Shown one piece after another: positions 9,133-17,028 of a DNA stretch of 64,000 nt; position 1 is the stretch's first letter, and every line of letters starts with the position of its first letter. This DNA is from Candidatus Borrarchaeum weybense. Lineage in GTDB: Archaea > Asgardarchaeota > Sifarchaeia > Borrarchaeales > Borrarchaeaceae. The position numbers were made by a program, and so were the translations under genes. The DNA lies in the NCBI GenBank assembly GCA_019057385.1, contig JAHQJS010000004.1, positions 1 to 64,000 of the forward strand, read 5' to 3'. Below the pieces are notes generated by a model that saw only the letters and a program-made list of their open reading frames with translations, did not search any database and was not told the DNA's origin.

Positions 9133-10632
9133 TCACCACAACTGGGAATGGTAGATATATATCTCCTCAATCCCAGAACCAAAAGTTTTCTCTAAGACAT
9201 AATTCTCAAGAATCCACTCAAATACGATTTTTACTTCTACAGCCCTAATTTCGTCATTGAAAAAATTGCGATATGTTTCCTCATTGAAACGCCATCTTAC
9301 AGAGTATTGATCAAATATTATATACCTAATTTGCCTGCTTTCCAAAAATTGTGGCAGATCACTTATTCCAAATGACTCTATATTTCCTGCAGATAGTTGT
9401 GCAAGCTTATATTTATTTTCACGATCTGTTAGTAAATAATAAGCAGCATCCGGTGAAAGTATGGTTTCATCTGGAGAAGTATGTGATTTTATATAATCTG
9501 CTGCCTCAATTTGATATGGAAGACCGTGAGCATATTTCATATCTGAGTACAGAGAGACCCCATACATTAACGATCCAATAAGAGCAAATGACACCAGAAG
9601 CCATTTAATAGTACTAGCCAAAGCTATGCTTTGAGAGTTTCCTTTAACGATATTTTCATGTATATTAATTAACTTCTCAACAAAAATACCACCTAATAGG
9701 CTAATAGCGGGCATTCCTTGAATGTAATAATGATCGTAGGGAGTACTCATAACTATGATGACTAAAAATGAGATCAGAAACCATGCCACTAAGAAAAAAT
9801 CGTATTGTTTTCTCCTTTCAAGTGCAAACAGGGCTCCTCCTAGCCCAACAATCCAGAGGATTACGTTTTGTAAGAAAACTTGATTAATAAAGATCTCTAG
9901 GGTCTTAAAGAGTGTAAAACCATAAGAATATGATAGTTTGTATAAAATGATATCGTAAACGGCATCAGTTAAAGCATTGACAGCCTGAAAGTAGATTATT
10001 ATGGGAATTATACTTATCAGGACGCCGATAATTAGCATTCCAATTGACTGAAGTAATCTCTTCGGAGTATCTCTATTATAAAAACGATGAAGAATGATAA
10101 CAACAAGCAATATTGCACCTGTCTGCCTCATAATTGCTGAGAGTCCGATGAGGCTTCCCACAAAAAGATAATGCCTATAACTATTTTTTTCATGTGCTGG
10201 AATGTAGAAATATACTGCCAGAACTATAAAAAAAATCATAAATGTCTCAGTGAATACTATTGTGCTATAATGTAAAGAAATTGGCTCGAATTCATATAAA
10301 ATGGCGGAAATTAGGCCCATTAAAGGATTATTTATCTTTACTCCAATCTTAAATATAATTAGTGCTGTAAGGATGCTTAAAAACATGGATAGTATTCGTA
10401 CAGCAAATATGTTTTTTCCAAAGAGAAAGAAAATGAAGGCTGCGATGAAAAATACCCCTGGAGCCTTTTCATTAAAAAGATCACGATATAGTACTCTGCC
10501 TTTAACTATCATCCATCCAAAATATAGAAAGGATCCCTCATCTCCCCTTACGGCTCTAAAAAGTGTTATACTTCTAATTATAAATCCAAATATCAAAATT
10601 GCCATTAATAGATAATGACTTTTTCTATCCAA
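9133..10632 (-). CDS. GT-C membrane glycosyltransferase (PMT/ArnT-like)
   Basis: This 499-residue integral membrane protein has about 10 to 12 hydrophobic segments and a soluble C-terminal part of about 110 residues. The first extracytoplasmic loop carries the acidic pair of GT-C enzymes (RGDEGSFLYF) and a downstream loop with NEKAPG. Such proteins use a polyprenyl-phosphate sugar donor on the outer face of the membrane. A DPMS-like GT2 that could make such a donor is encoded at 47868-48560. The gene converges with the DUF1616 gene. The TTG start has no obvious ribosome-binding site. Confidence 0.8.
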   Translation of the reverse strand: MDRKSHYLLMAILIFGFIIRSITLFRAVRGDEGSFLYFGWMIVKGRVLYRDLFNEKAPGVFFIAAFIFFLFGKNIFAVRILSMFLSILTALIIFKIGVKINNPLMGLISAILYEFEPISLHYSTIVFTETFMIFFIVLAVYFYIPAHEKNSYRHYLFVGSLIGLSAIMRQTGAILLVVIILHRFYNRDTPKRLLQSIGMLIIGVLISIIPIIIYFQAVNALTDAVYDIILYKLSYSYGFTLFKTLEIFINQVFLQNVILWIVGLGGALFALERRKQYDFFLVAWFLISFLVIIVMSTPYDHYYIQGMPAISLLGGIFVEKLINIHENIVKGNSQSIALASTIKWLLVSFALIGSLMYGVSLYSDMKYAHGLPYQIEAADYIKSHTSPDETILSPDAAYYLLTDRENKYKLAQLSAGNIESFGISDLPQFLESRQIRYIIFDQYSVRWRFNEETYRNFFNDEIRAVEVKIVFEWILENYVLEKTFGSGIEEIYIYHSQLW

Positions 10633-10932
10633 CAGATTCTGAAGCCGATTAGATAGTGAAATGGATAAAATGCCTCCAGAAAGCGGTGAGTTTTTCGGAA
10701 GTCAGTTTGCAAGACTTTTTCGCAGTGAATATATATACTTTGTGTTTTTGTATCCGTTTTAGGATATTCTAGACACATTATCTTATGTAATTTCTTGAAT
10801 AAAGAGGTTTGTTCTTTTCTTGGCTACTTTTTTAGCACCCACTATTGACTCAATCTTTATTAAAATTATGTGAATTTTGTGAGAAAAAATAGTTAAAAGA
10901 GTACTTGCAAAAGGGGAAAAGAGGTTTGTCTC

Positions 10933-11358
10933 TTGCAAAAAGGTCAAATTCATAGAAAAGGCGAAATTACTCTAAATCAAATTATAAATGAGATTAAACA
11001 AAATCCTGACATTTACAAATCAGGAGGAATTGCTTGTTTCATTGGAATTGTCAGAGGGGTCGATGAACAAGGGGACAAAGTCACCAAACTCGCATTTGAA
11101 ACCTATGAGGAGAAAGCAAACGAAGTACTACAAACGATTTGTAATGAATTGATAGAAAGAGATGGAATCATAGACGTTCATATTCATCACATCATCGATG
11201 AATTGGATGTCTCGGAAGATATCGTTTATGTCGTAATCGCTGGAGGTCATAGATTTGATCTTTGGCCAACATTACGCGATGCCGTTGAACGATTTAAAGA
11301 AGAGGCACCTATCTGGAAAAAGGAGTTTACTATTTCAGGAAGCGAATGGATTCATTAA
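10933..11358 (+). CDS. moaE: Molybdopterin synthase large subunit MoaE-like
   Basis: The 141-residue protein matches MoaE in length and pattern: an IACFIGIVRG segment near residue 33, a FETYEEKA segment near residue 58, and the C-terminal GGHRFDLWPTLRDAVERFKEEAPIWKKE region that holds the catalytic lysines. MoaE with MoaD puts sulfur into precursor Z to form molybdopterin. No moaD or other molybdopterin gene is next to it, so it may be scattered in the genome or serve in tungsten/molybdenum cofactor synthesis from another locus. The TTG start follows a GAGGT site. Confidence 0.85.
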   Translation: MQKGQIHRKGEITLNQIINEIKQNPDIYKSGGIACFIGIVRGVDEQGDKVTKLAFETYEEKANEVLQTICNELIERDGIIDVHIHHIIDELDVSEDIVYVVIAGGHRFDLWPTLRDAVERFKEEAPIWKKEFTISGSEWIH

Positions 11359-11481
11359 TAATAAAACTTCTGATCTCAAAACTGAAGCAAAAAATTAAAT
11401 AATTAGACATTCTTTTACGATGTGTTATTCCCTTGTCTAGAGATGTTTGATTCTGCACTCCATTATTGTGCGGGGGTCAAT

Positions 11482-11680
11482 GCGGGGGTTGGTAGTGCAT
11501 AATTGCATTATCACCCATGGCCGAGCGGTCAAAGGCGATGGACGTGAAAACAGATCGTTTTCGGGTCGAAGCTCAAGATCGATTAATAATAACGCCGATG
11601 AAAGACCCATTGACGTAGGTCTTCGTGGGTTCGAATTTCCGTGGCGATAAATCGCTAGAACGAAAATCCCATCCCCCGCA
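11482..11680 (+). tRNA. tRNA-Leu (anticodon CAA) with four predicted introns
   Basis: Five exons assemble into a complete cloverleaf of about 83 nt. Exon 1 (11482-11488) is the 5' acceptor strand; exon 2 (11518-11542) holds T8, the D arm and the 5' anticodon stem; exon 3 (11572-11579) is the CTCAAGA anticodon loop plus one stem base; exon 4 (11607-11636) holds the 3' anticodon stem, a long variable arm (GAC-GTAG-GTC) and the 5' T arm; exon 5 (11668-11680) completes the T arm and acceptor with A73. The seven acceptor pairs and five anticodon-stem pairs are all Watson-Crick; the T stem has one G-T pair. Introns are about 29, 29, 27 and 31 nt, and splice points may shift by 1-3 bases. CCA is not encoded. 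Introns 1, 3 and 4 can form hairpins. Canonical bulge-helix-bulge motifs are imperfect, the best being around the intron ending at 11571. Confidence 0.78.
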
Positions 11681-11834
11681 CTCATTATTTATCGATGTTT
11701 GCACAATTGAGATCACTGTTTTTAATCTGCTAAAAGTCTATAACTGTATGAAGTGAAGTCATATCAACGAAAGTGTCTATTCATTTCAAAATAGATTTTC
11801 AAAATACAACTACCATTAACTGGAGGTCTTTAAT

Positions 11835-12326
11835 TTGAAGATTGGTGTAATAAGTGATACCCATGACAATTTAGATGCAATAAAGAGAGCAGTTGCTTAC
11901 TTTGCTAAGGAAGTAGAGTTAATTATCCATGCTGGAGATGTTGTCGCACCTTTTTCTGCTAAGATATTCAAAGAGGCAGGTAATATTCCTGTCTATGGAG
12001 TACTGGGTAATAACGATGGAGAGTTATTAACTATTGAAGTTTTTAACAAACTGGGTGGGAATGTAAAACGTCAATTTAATTCATTCACATGGGATAACAG
12101 ACGCATTGCTGTAATGCATGGTGAAATGCTAGAAGTTATCAAAGCACTTATTCTATCGAAAATGTATGATATAGTGATCAGCGGACATACGCACGATCCA
12201 AAAATTGAGAAAAAAGATGGCGTGCTTCACGTGAATCCGGGGGAAAATTGTGGGTATCTTACTGGAAAATCAACAATTGCTATTATCGACACCGCCACTT
12301 TAACTGCAGAAATTATTGAGGTCTAA
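11835..12326 (+). CDS. YfcE/MJ0936-type phosphodiesterase
   Basis: This 163-residue protein is a small calcineurin-like metallophosphoesterase. The metal-binding motifs are all visible: SDTHDN (residues 7-12), HAGDVV (near 36), LGNND (near 57), MHGE (near 95) and SGHTHDP (near 117). The length matches the YfcE/MJ0936 family, which cleaves phosphodiesters in vitro but has no agreed biological substrate. The TTG start lies 8 bases after GGAGG. The RNA methylase gene follows 24 bases downstream, so the two are probably cotranscribed. Confidence 0.87.
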   Translation: MKIGVISDTHDNLDAIKRAVAYFAKEVELIIHAGDVVAPFSAKIFKEAGNIPVYGVLGNNDGELLTIEVFNKLGGNVKRQFNSFTWDNRRIAVMHGEMLEVIKALILSKMYDIVISGHTHDPKIEKKDGVLHVNPGENCGYLTGKSTIAIIDTATLTAEIIEV

Positions 12327-12350
12327 ATAATCTATTGGTGATGTTAATTC

Positions 12351-13547
12351 TTGAAAGAGAATATAAATCAGATTTTAGATTCATTTCTGTATCCCAAAGC
12401 GCTTATTGAGCGACTTATAGCCCAATATGGAGTGAAACGAACATATTCATTGCTAGATGCTTTGAAAAAACCTGTCACTCAGTATACATTACGAGTTAAT
12501 ACACTAAAGTGCACTGCTGACGAACTAATTGATCAATTTGCGGAAGAGGATATCGATGCTCATCAACACCCTTGTTATGATGACGTTGTCCAAATAAAAC
12601 TTAGCGGTCCCAATGAACTTCCCGTTCATCCAAAAACCGTGACGGTGGATAAATTTGCAGCAGAGTCGGTCATGTTAGGTGCACATTTGTATGCTCCTGG
12701 TGCTCTGCGCTCTAAAAAAACACTTTCGGGAGATAAGGTATCTGTAGTAGATAAGTACGATCATCACGTTGGCAGCGGAATATCTAGAATGACCTCCAGA
12801 GAAATGCTTGAGGCGAAAAAAGGTATTGCAGTCGACATAACTCACTCAATGTATACTTTACCACACTTAAGAGAAACTAAGGCTTATGAGAAAGGTTTGT
12901 TCTACAGCCAAAGCCTGCCAGCAATCCTCACATCAAAAATTTTAGACCCTAGACCTGGTGAGACTATTATCGATATGAATGCTGCACCAGGGGGAAAAGT
13001 AACTCATATTGCGCAGTTGATCTTAGATGATGGAAAAATTATTGCGATAGACCGTTCAAAGCCCAAAATCAAGCGTATGCGACGCCATTGCGAACGACTA
13101 GGAATCAATTCAATTAAGGTAATTCCTGGGGATTCATGCAAACTTCAAACACTATTACCTTCGGTGGAAGCTGATAGAATTCTTATTGATCCACCCTGTA
13201 GTGCGTTAGGTGTTCGCCCAAAACTCTATGAAATCTGGCAAGTAGATGAGCTCGATGCGTTAGCTAGATATCAAAGACGATTTATCAAGGAAGCCATTAA
13301 TGTGCTAAAACCTGAGGGTATTTTAGTCTATAGTACTTGCACATTGACTCAAGAAGAAAACGAGTTTAATATGAAATCTGCATATACGGAATTAGGATTA
13401 GAAATCATGTCACATGAGCCATTTGAAGGAGTCAGTGGTGAACTATCAAGTGATTTTCCGCAAACAGAAACAGAAAAACTTCAACGTTTTTATCCTGATA
13501 TTCATGATACACCTGGCTTCTTCATCGGCAAGTTAAAAAAACCCTAG
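12351..13547 (+). CDS. tRNA/rRNA cytosine-C5 methyltransferase with PUA domain (NSUN6-like)
   Basis: The 398-residue protein has a PUA-like RNA-binding domain at about residues 95-180 inserted before the catalytic domain, as in NSUN6 and its archaeal homologues. The SAM site is DMNAAPGGK near residue 205. The two motifs with catalytic cysteines are DPPCSALG near residue 283 and STCTLTQEEN near residue 330; the cysteine of the second is the expected nucleophile. Human and archaeal NSUN6 proteins methylate C72 in the tRNA acceptor stem. Both tRNAs in this window carry C72, but the target here is inferred only from domain layout. Confidence 0.87.
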   Translation: MKENINQILDSFLYPKALIERLIAQYGVKRTYSLLDALKKPVTQYTLRVNTLKCTADELIDQFAEEDIDAHQHPCYDDVVQIKLSGPNELPVHPKTVTVDKFAAESVMLGAHLYAPGALRSKKTLSGDKVSVVDKYDHHVGSGISRMTSREMLEAKKGIAVDITHSMYTLPHLRETKAYEKGLFYSQSLPAILTSKILDPRPGETIIDMNAAPGGKVTHIAQLILDDGKIIAIDRSKPKIKRMRRHCERLGINSIKVIPGDSCKLQTLLPSVEADRILIDPPCSALGVRPKLYEIWQVDELDALARYQRRFIKEAINVLKPEGILVYSTCTLTQEENEFNMKSAYTELGLEIMSHEPFEGVSGELSSDFPQTETEKLQRFYPDIHDTPGFFIGKLKKP

Positions 13548-13594
13548 ACAAAGAATTGAATACTAAAGAAAAAAATTTTGAAGAGCTTGTAAAC

Positions 13595-13939
13595 TTAAGG
13601 AGTCATTCTCTTAACTACGAGAAGCTTTGAAGGCTTGTTATATTCAACACCATGCGCTACACCAGAAGGAATATGAAGTGCAGTTCCATTTTTTAGCGTA
13701 ATAGTCTTATTTTCATATTTTAAAGTGCCTGATCCTTCAATGATAAAAATAATCTCTTCTTCGTCATGTGTATGTTTCTCATGACCTGCTCCAACTCCTG
13801 CCTCAAGGTAAGTAGTTGATAATTTGCTATCTCCTTTTCCAGCCACAAGAAATCGCCCTAAGAAACCTGGATACGCTATTTTCTTTGGAGGAATGTCCTC
13901 AAGATAAATATACTGGATCTTCTCTTCCAAAATTTTCAC
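13595..13939 (-). CDS. Small cupin-domain protein
   Basis: This 114-residue single-domain cupin has the first metal motif (HEKHTHDEEE, near residue 55) and the second (HIPSGVAHGVEY, near residue 92). Two histidines and a glutamate of the first motif plus a histidine of the second would hold one metal ion. The reaction or ligand cannot be predicted from such a short fold. It lies 21 bases downstream of the NOB1 gene on the same strand and may be cotranscribed with it. It differs from the cupin at 20510-20845. Confidence 0.75.
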   Translation of the reverse strand: MKILEEKIQYIYLEDIPPKKIAYPGFLGRFLVAGKGDSKLSTTYLEAGVGAGHEKHTHDEEEIIFIIEGSGTLKYENKTITLKNGTALHIPSGVAHGVEYNKPSKLLVVKRMTP

Positions 13940-13960
13940 CTCGTAAGATGCACTACAGAA

Positions 13961-14497
13961 TCATTTATTCCGTTCTTTAAATTTTCTATCATAAGGACGT
14001 CTTTTCATCTTTGTCCCACAAATCTCACAAAATATCTGTTTCCCTTTGGTATTATACATTTCAATCGATTGAAAGCAAGAAGGACAATATAACTCCCATT
14101 TGATTTCGTAACGAATTCCAGCAGTTGAATAAGCCTTGCTTTCAATTCTCAATCGTGAAGCTACGTTTTGAACTGAATAATCATCAGTAAGAATTACAAC
14201 TTCGTGTCCCTTATCTTTAAATTCAAGCGCAAGTGAAAGAATCTTTATATCTGTATCCGACAATACAACAATATCACCGCTTTTTTCAGCTGCTTGTTGA
14301 ATCTTATCAATTGCAGTTGCAGAAGGCCGCCCGATCTTTATTGTTTTGTTTTCTATAGCCATTTCAATTCGAAGCTTGCTTCGAGAGTCCTTAATTTCAT
14401 CAATAACTTCTGCTACGGTCCATAGAGACCTATCTATGATATTTGGATCAAGACCACTGATTAAAGCTGTTGCATCTAAAATGAATACCTTTGACAT
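13961..14497 (-). CDS. nob1: Endoribonuclease NOB1 (PIN domain plus zinc ribbon)
   Basis: NOB1 cuts the precursor of 16S rRNA at its 3' end during small-subunit maturation. The 178-residue protein begins with a PIN domain: the acidic residue in ILDATALI at residue 9, an acidic pair near residue 40 and LSDTDIKIL and LTDDYSVQN further on. A zinc ribbon follows at about residues 136-162 (CPSC and CEIC pairs). The tail is strongly basic (KRRPYDRKFKERNK), fitting RNA binding. It follows the UMP kinase gene on the same strand with a gap of 34 bases. Confidence 0.9.
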   Translation of the reverse strand: MSKVFILDATALISGLDPNIIDRSLWTVAEVIDEIKDSRSKLRIEMAIENKTIKIGRPSATAIDKIQQAAEKSGDIVVLSDTDIKILSLALEFKDKGHEVVILTDDYSVQNVASRLRIESKAYSTAGIRYEIKWELYCPSCFQSIEMYNTKGKQIFCEICGTKMKRRPYDRKFKERNK

Positions 14498-14531
14498 AAT
14501 TGATACTCCTAATAAGAGAACGCTAATTTAA

Positions 14532-15227
14532 TCAGCGGCGATGTATCGTAGTTCCTATCTTCTCACCTTTTACTGCTCTGAGGATATTCATTGGATCGCT
14601 TCCGTTAATGATCTTTGTTGGAATACTTGATCGCAAAACTATTTTTAGAGCAACTAGATCGAACAAGGCATATTCTCCAGCTCGTGAGCCTTTTTTAATG
14701 ATGAGCTCTTGAAACTCGTCATAATCTAGTTCATCAATTTTCTGTGCGGATGGATCCTTTTTTGGGTCGTCAGTGTACACTCCATCAACAGAAGTTGCAT
14801 TGATAAGCATATCAGATCGCGTATATTCCGCAACCACTGCAGCAACAGCATTTGTGCTTTGACCTGGCTGTAATCCTCCCATGACAATTATTTTATCGGT
14901 TGTGAGAGCCTTTGCTAATTCAGGGATTTCTCTTGGAGGACATGGATAAGCAGTCTTTCCTAATGCAGCGATCAACAAAATCGCATTAATTCGTGAGACA
15001 TGTATTCCCATCATATCAGATTGTGCTTCGGGCATATTGAACATATTAAGTACCTTAATGTAGTTTCGTGCAACCTTCCCACCACCAACAACTACACATA
15101 AATTCATACCGTCATTCTTAAGTGTTGACAATACTTGAGCATATTCAGATATTCTGTCTACATTGACGTCTCCGTTCTCCTTAAAAATAAGTGACCCGCC
15201 AATTTTCACTACAACACTTTTAACCAT
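14532..15227 (-). CDS. pyrH: Uridylate kinase (archaeal UMP kinase)
   Basis: The enzyme converts UMP to UDP. The 231-residue protein belongs to the amino-acid-kinase fold: KIGGSL at residues 8-13, VVGGGKVAR near 46, the TRSDMLINATSVDGVYTDDPKKDP segment near 135-158, and a C-terminal KIINGSDP strand. Length and motifs match archaeal rather than bacterial PyrH. It is the first gene of a minus-strand group with nob1 and the cupin gene, and is divergent from aRF1. Confidence 0.93.
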   Translation of the reverse strand: MVKSVVVKIGGSLIFKENGDVNVDRISEYAQVLSTLKNDGMNLCVVVGGGKVARNYIKVLNMFNMPEAQSDMMGIHVSRINAILLIAALGKTAYPCPPREIPELAKALTTDKIIVMGGLQPGQSTNAVAAVVAEYTRSDMLINATSVDGVYTDDPKKDPSAQKIDELDYDEFQELIIKKGSRAGEYALFDLVALKIVLRSSIPTKIINGSDPMNILRAVKGEKIGTTIHRR

Positions 15228-15438
15228 TTTTTACTACTCCTAGTTTCACTCTAAAATAAGCAAGTCAACTTTAAATAATGCAAAGGATTCTTAAATATCC
15301 AGATGGTTTTTCTCTTACGACAAGATACTAAATTGCATTTGCAAAATCCGTTTATCTTTAATTGATTGGCAATCTTGCATAAGATAGTAATTGTAGAGAA
15401 CAATAAGCTAATTTCATAGATTAAGTGGATGCGCAAAA

Positions 15439-16707
15439 ATGTCAAAATCAAAATCTAAGTCGCTTGAACGCTACAAAACACGAAAACTCTTAGAAGAATT
15501 GGCGGAAAAAAAAGGTTATGGTACAGAACTAATTTCACTTTATATTCCGCAGGGAAAGCAGATTAGTGATGTCTCAAATTATCTGAAGCAGGAATATGGA
15601 ACTGCGACGAACATCAAATCCAAGACTACTCAAAAAAATGTCCAAAGTGCAATCGTGACAATCCAGCAGAAACTGAAAATAATCCCACAAAGTCTGATCG
15701 ATGAGTACTCAATTGTGATCTTTGCTGGTGCTATTCCACAAAACGGAGGTCCAGGTACGGAAAGAATGGAAATTTATCCCATCGTACCCCCGGAACCGAT
15801 CAATATTTATATGTATCGTTGTGCTAGTGAGTTTGTATTGGATCCGTTACGCGAAACATTATTGGAAAAAGACTCTTATGGACTTATTGCTATGGATAGG
15901 AGCGAAGCAATTATTGGGGAGCTTCGAGGTTCTCACTTGGAAATTCACCATCGATTAACTTCCGGAGTTCATGGCAAACATCGAGCAGGAGGTCAATCTC
16001 AGAGACGTTATGAAAGAGTTATCGAGCAACAAGTTCACGAATTTTTCGTCAGAGTGGGCGAATATGCTTCACAAATATATTTGGGTATTCCAGATTTCAA
16101 AGGCCTGTTCGTTGGAGGACCTGGACCTACTAAAGAAGATTTTGTAAATAAGGATTATCTCGATTACCGTGTTAAAGAGAAGTTATTAGGAACTTCTGAC
16201 CTCTCTTATTCTGGAGAACAAGGTCTTAAGGAACTAATATCAAAAATTGAACCCAAAATTAGCGATGTTCGCTACGTTGAGGAAAAAAAACTCGTCCAAC
16301 GATTCTTAAGGCATTTAGCGAAGGAAACAGGTCGCGCAATCTACGGTGAAAAAGAAGTAAGAGAATACTTAGAGCAGGGTGCAGTAGCCATCCTTCTCTT
16401 ATCAGAGGCTCTGGACATCATTAGGGTAACGATATCATGCGAATCCTGTGGACATATTAGAGAAAAAACTATTCATGAGAAGGAATTGGCAGCATTAAAC
16501 GATTCCCTCGCATCAGAAGAATGTCCTCAATGTTCAAGTTCGTTATTTTCGGTTAGCGAAACAAAGAAGCTCATTGAGGATCTTGCAGAGATTGCAGAGA
16601 ATGTAGGGGCTAGAGTAGAAGTTATTTCAGCGGAAACAGAAGAAGGTGCTGAATTGTGGAATGCCTTTAAGGGTATAGCTGGAATTTTGAGATATACTCC
16701 AAGCTAA
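15439..16707 (+). CDS. prf1: Peptide chain release factor aRF1
   Basis: aRF1 recognises all three stop codons and releases the finished protein. In this 422-residue protein the stop-codon motif NIKS is at residues 58-61 and the peptidyl-transferase-centre motif GGQ lies near residue 185 in the context HRAGGQSQRR. The C-terminal domain carries a zinc-finger-like set of cysteines (CESCG, then CPQC). The length is normal. The ATG start is preceded by a weak site. The gene lies upstream of ValRS in the same direction, separated by a long leader. Confidence 0.95.
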   Translation: MSKSKSKSLERYKTRKLLEELAEKKGYGTELISLYIPQGKQISDVSNYLKQEYGTATNIKSKTTQKNVQSAIVTIQQKLKIIPQSLIDEYSIVIFAGAIPQNGGPGTERMEIYPIVPPEPINIYMYRCASEFVLDPLRETLLEKDSYGLIAMDRSEAIIGELRGSHLEIHHRLTSGVHGKHRAGGQSQRRYERVIEQQVHEFFVRVGEYASQIYLGIPDFKGLFVGGPGPTKEDFVNKDYLDYRVKEKLLGTSDLSYSGEQGLKELISKIEPKISDVRYVEEKKLVQRFLRHLAKETGRAIYGEKEVREYLEQGAVAILLLSEALDIIRVTISCESCGHIREKTIHEKELAALNDSLASEECPQCSSSLFSVSETKKLIEDLAEIAENVGARVEVISAETEEGAELWNAFKGIAGILRYTPS

Positions 16708-16777
16708 GCTAAATAAAACAGTCTAGTTTGTTTTATGGATGCTTTGAATAAAATTGAAGAAATAAACATTAAAAAAC

Positions 16778-16786
16778 CTTATAAAG
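16778..16786 (+). promoter_or_regulatory. Probable TATA box of the valyl-tRNA synthetase gene
   Basis: A CTTATAAAG motif lies about 235 bases upstream of the ValRS start. Transcription would begin near 16805-16810, giving a leader of about 210 bases that contains a hairpin and a short reading frame. Confidence 0.5.
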
Positions 16787-16826
16787 ATTCATAAGTTTAG
16801 TAGAAGAAAACCCATAAACTGACATC

Positions 16827-16917
16827 TTCGGAGGGCTTGATATCGTACTATTTGCCAAAAAATTCAAGACTTTTAACCTCAAGAAATAGGTTTCTCCAAC
16901 GAAATGAGACCTCCGAA
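16827..16917 (+). promoter_or_regulatory. Leader hairpin that would mask a ribosome-binding site
   Basis: TTCGGAGG at 16827-16834 is perfectly complementary to CCTCCGAA at 16910-16917. The 5' arm contains a GGAGG site placed just before a TTG codon at 16837. Folding would therefore block translation of the leader reading frame. The arms are 75 bases apart, so the pairing may be conditional. Whether this controls ValRS is unknown. Confidence 0.4.
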
Positions 16918-17028
16918 ATACTAAGATATGTTGATGGGGCTAATAAATCCAAGTTTACATATTTTTTGCTTTCAATCTTTTATTTTGGATTTAGAAATGA
17001 TAGAAGGTGCATTCATTGGCAAAATTAA
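16837..17028 (+). CDS. Possible leader peptide upstream of ValRS
   Basis: This 63-codon frame begins with TTG directly after a strong GGAGG site and ends 13 bases inside the ValRS gene, whose start is at 17016. The predicted peptide is basic in its first half and hydrophobic near residues 41-50, and resembles no family I know. The overlap with ValRS could couple translation of the two. It may equally be a chance frame in a long leader. I list it because the ribosome-binding site is good and lies inside the hairpin noted at 16827-16917. Confidence 0.3.
   Translation: MISYYLPKNSRLLTSRNRFLQRNETSEILRYVDGANKSKFTYFLLSIFYFGFRNDRRCIHWQN

Noticed and set aside
11437..11685. Open frames on both strands over the tRNA-Leu gene
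   Set aside because: They exist only because the region is GC-richer; the tRNA structure explains the sequence, and no ribosome-binding site is present.
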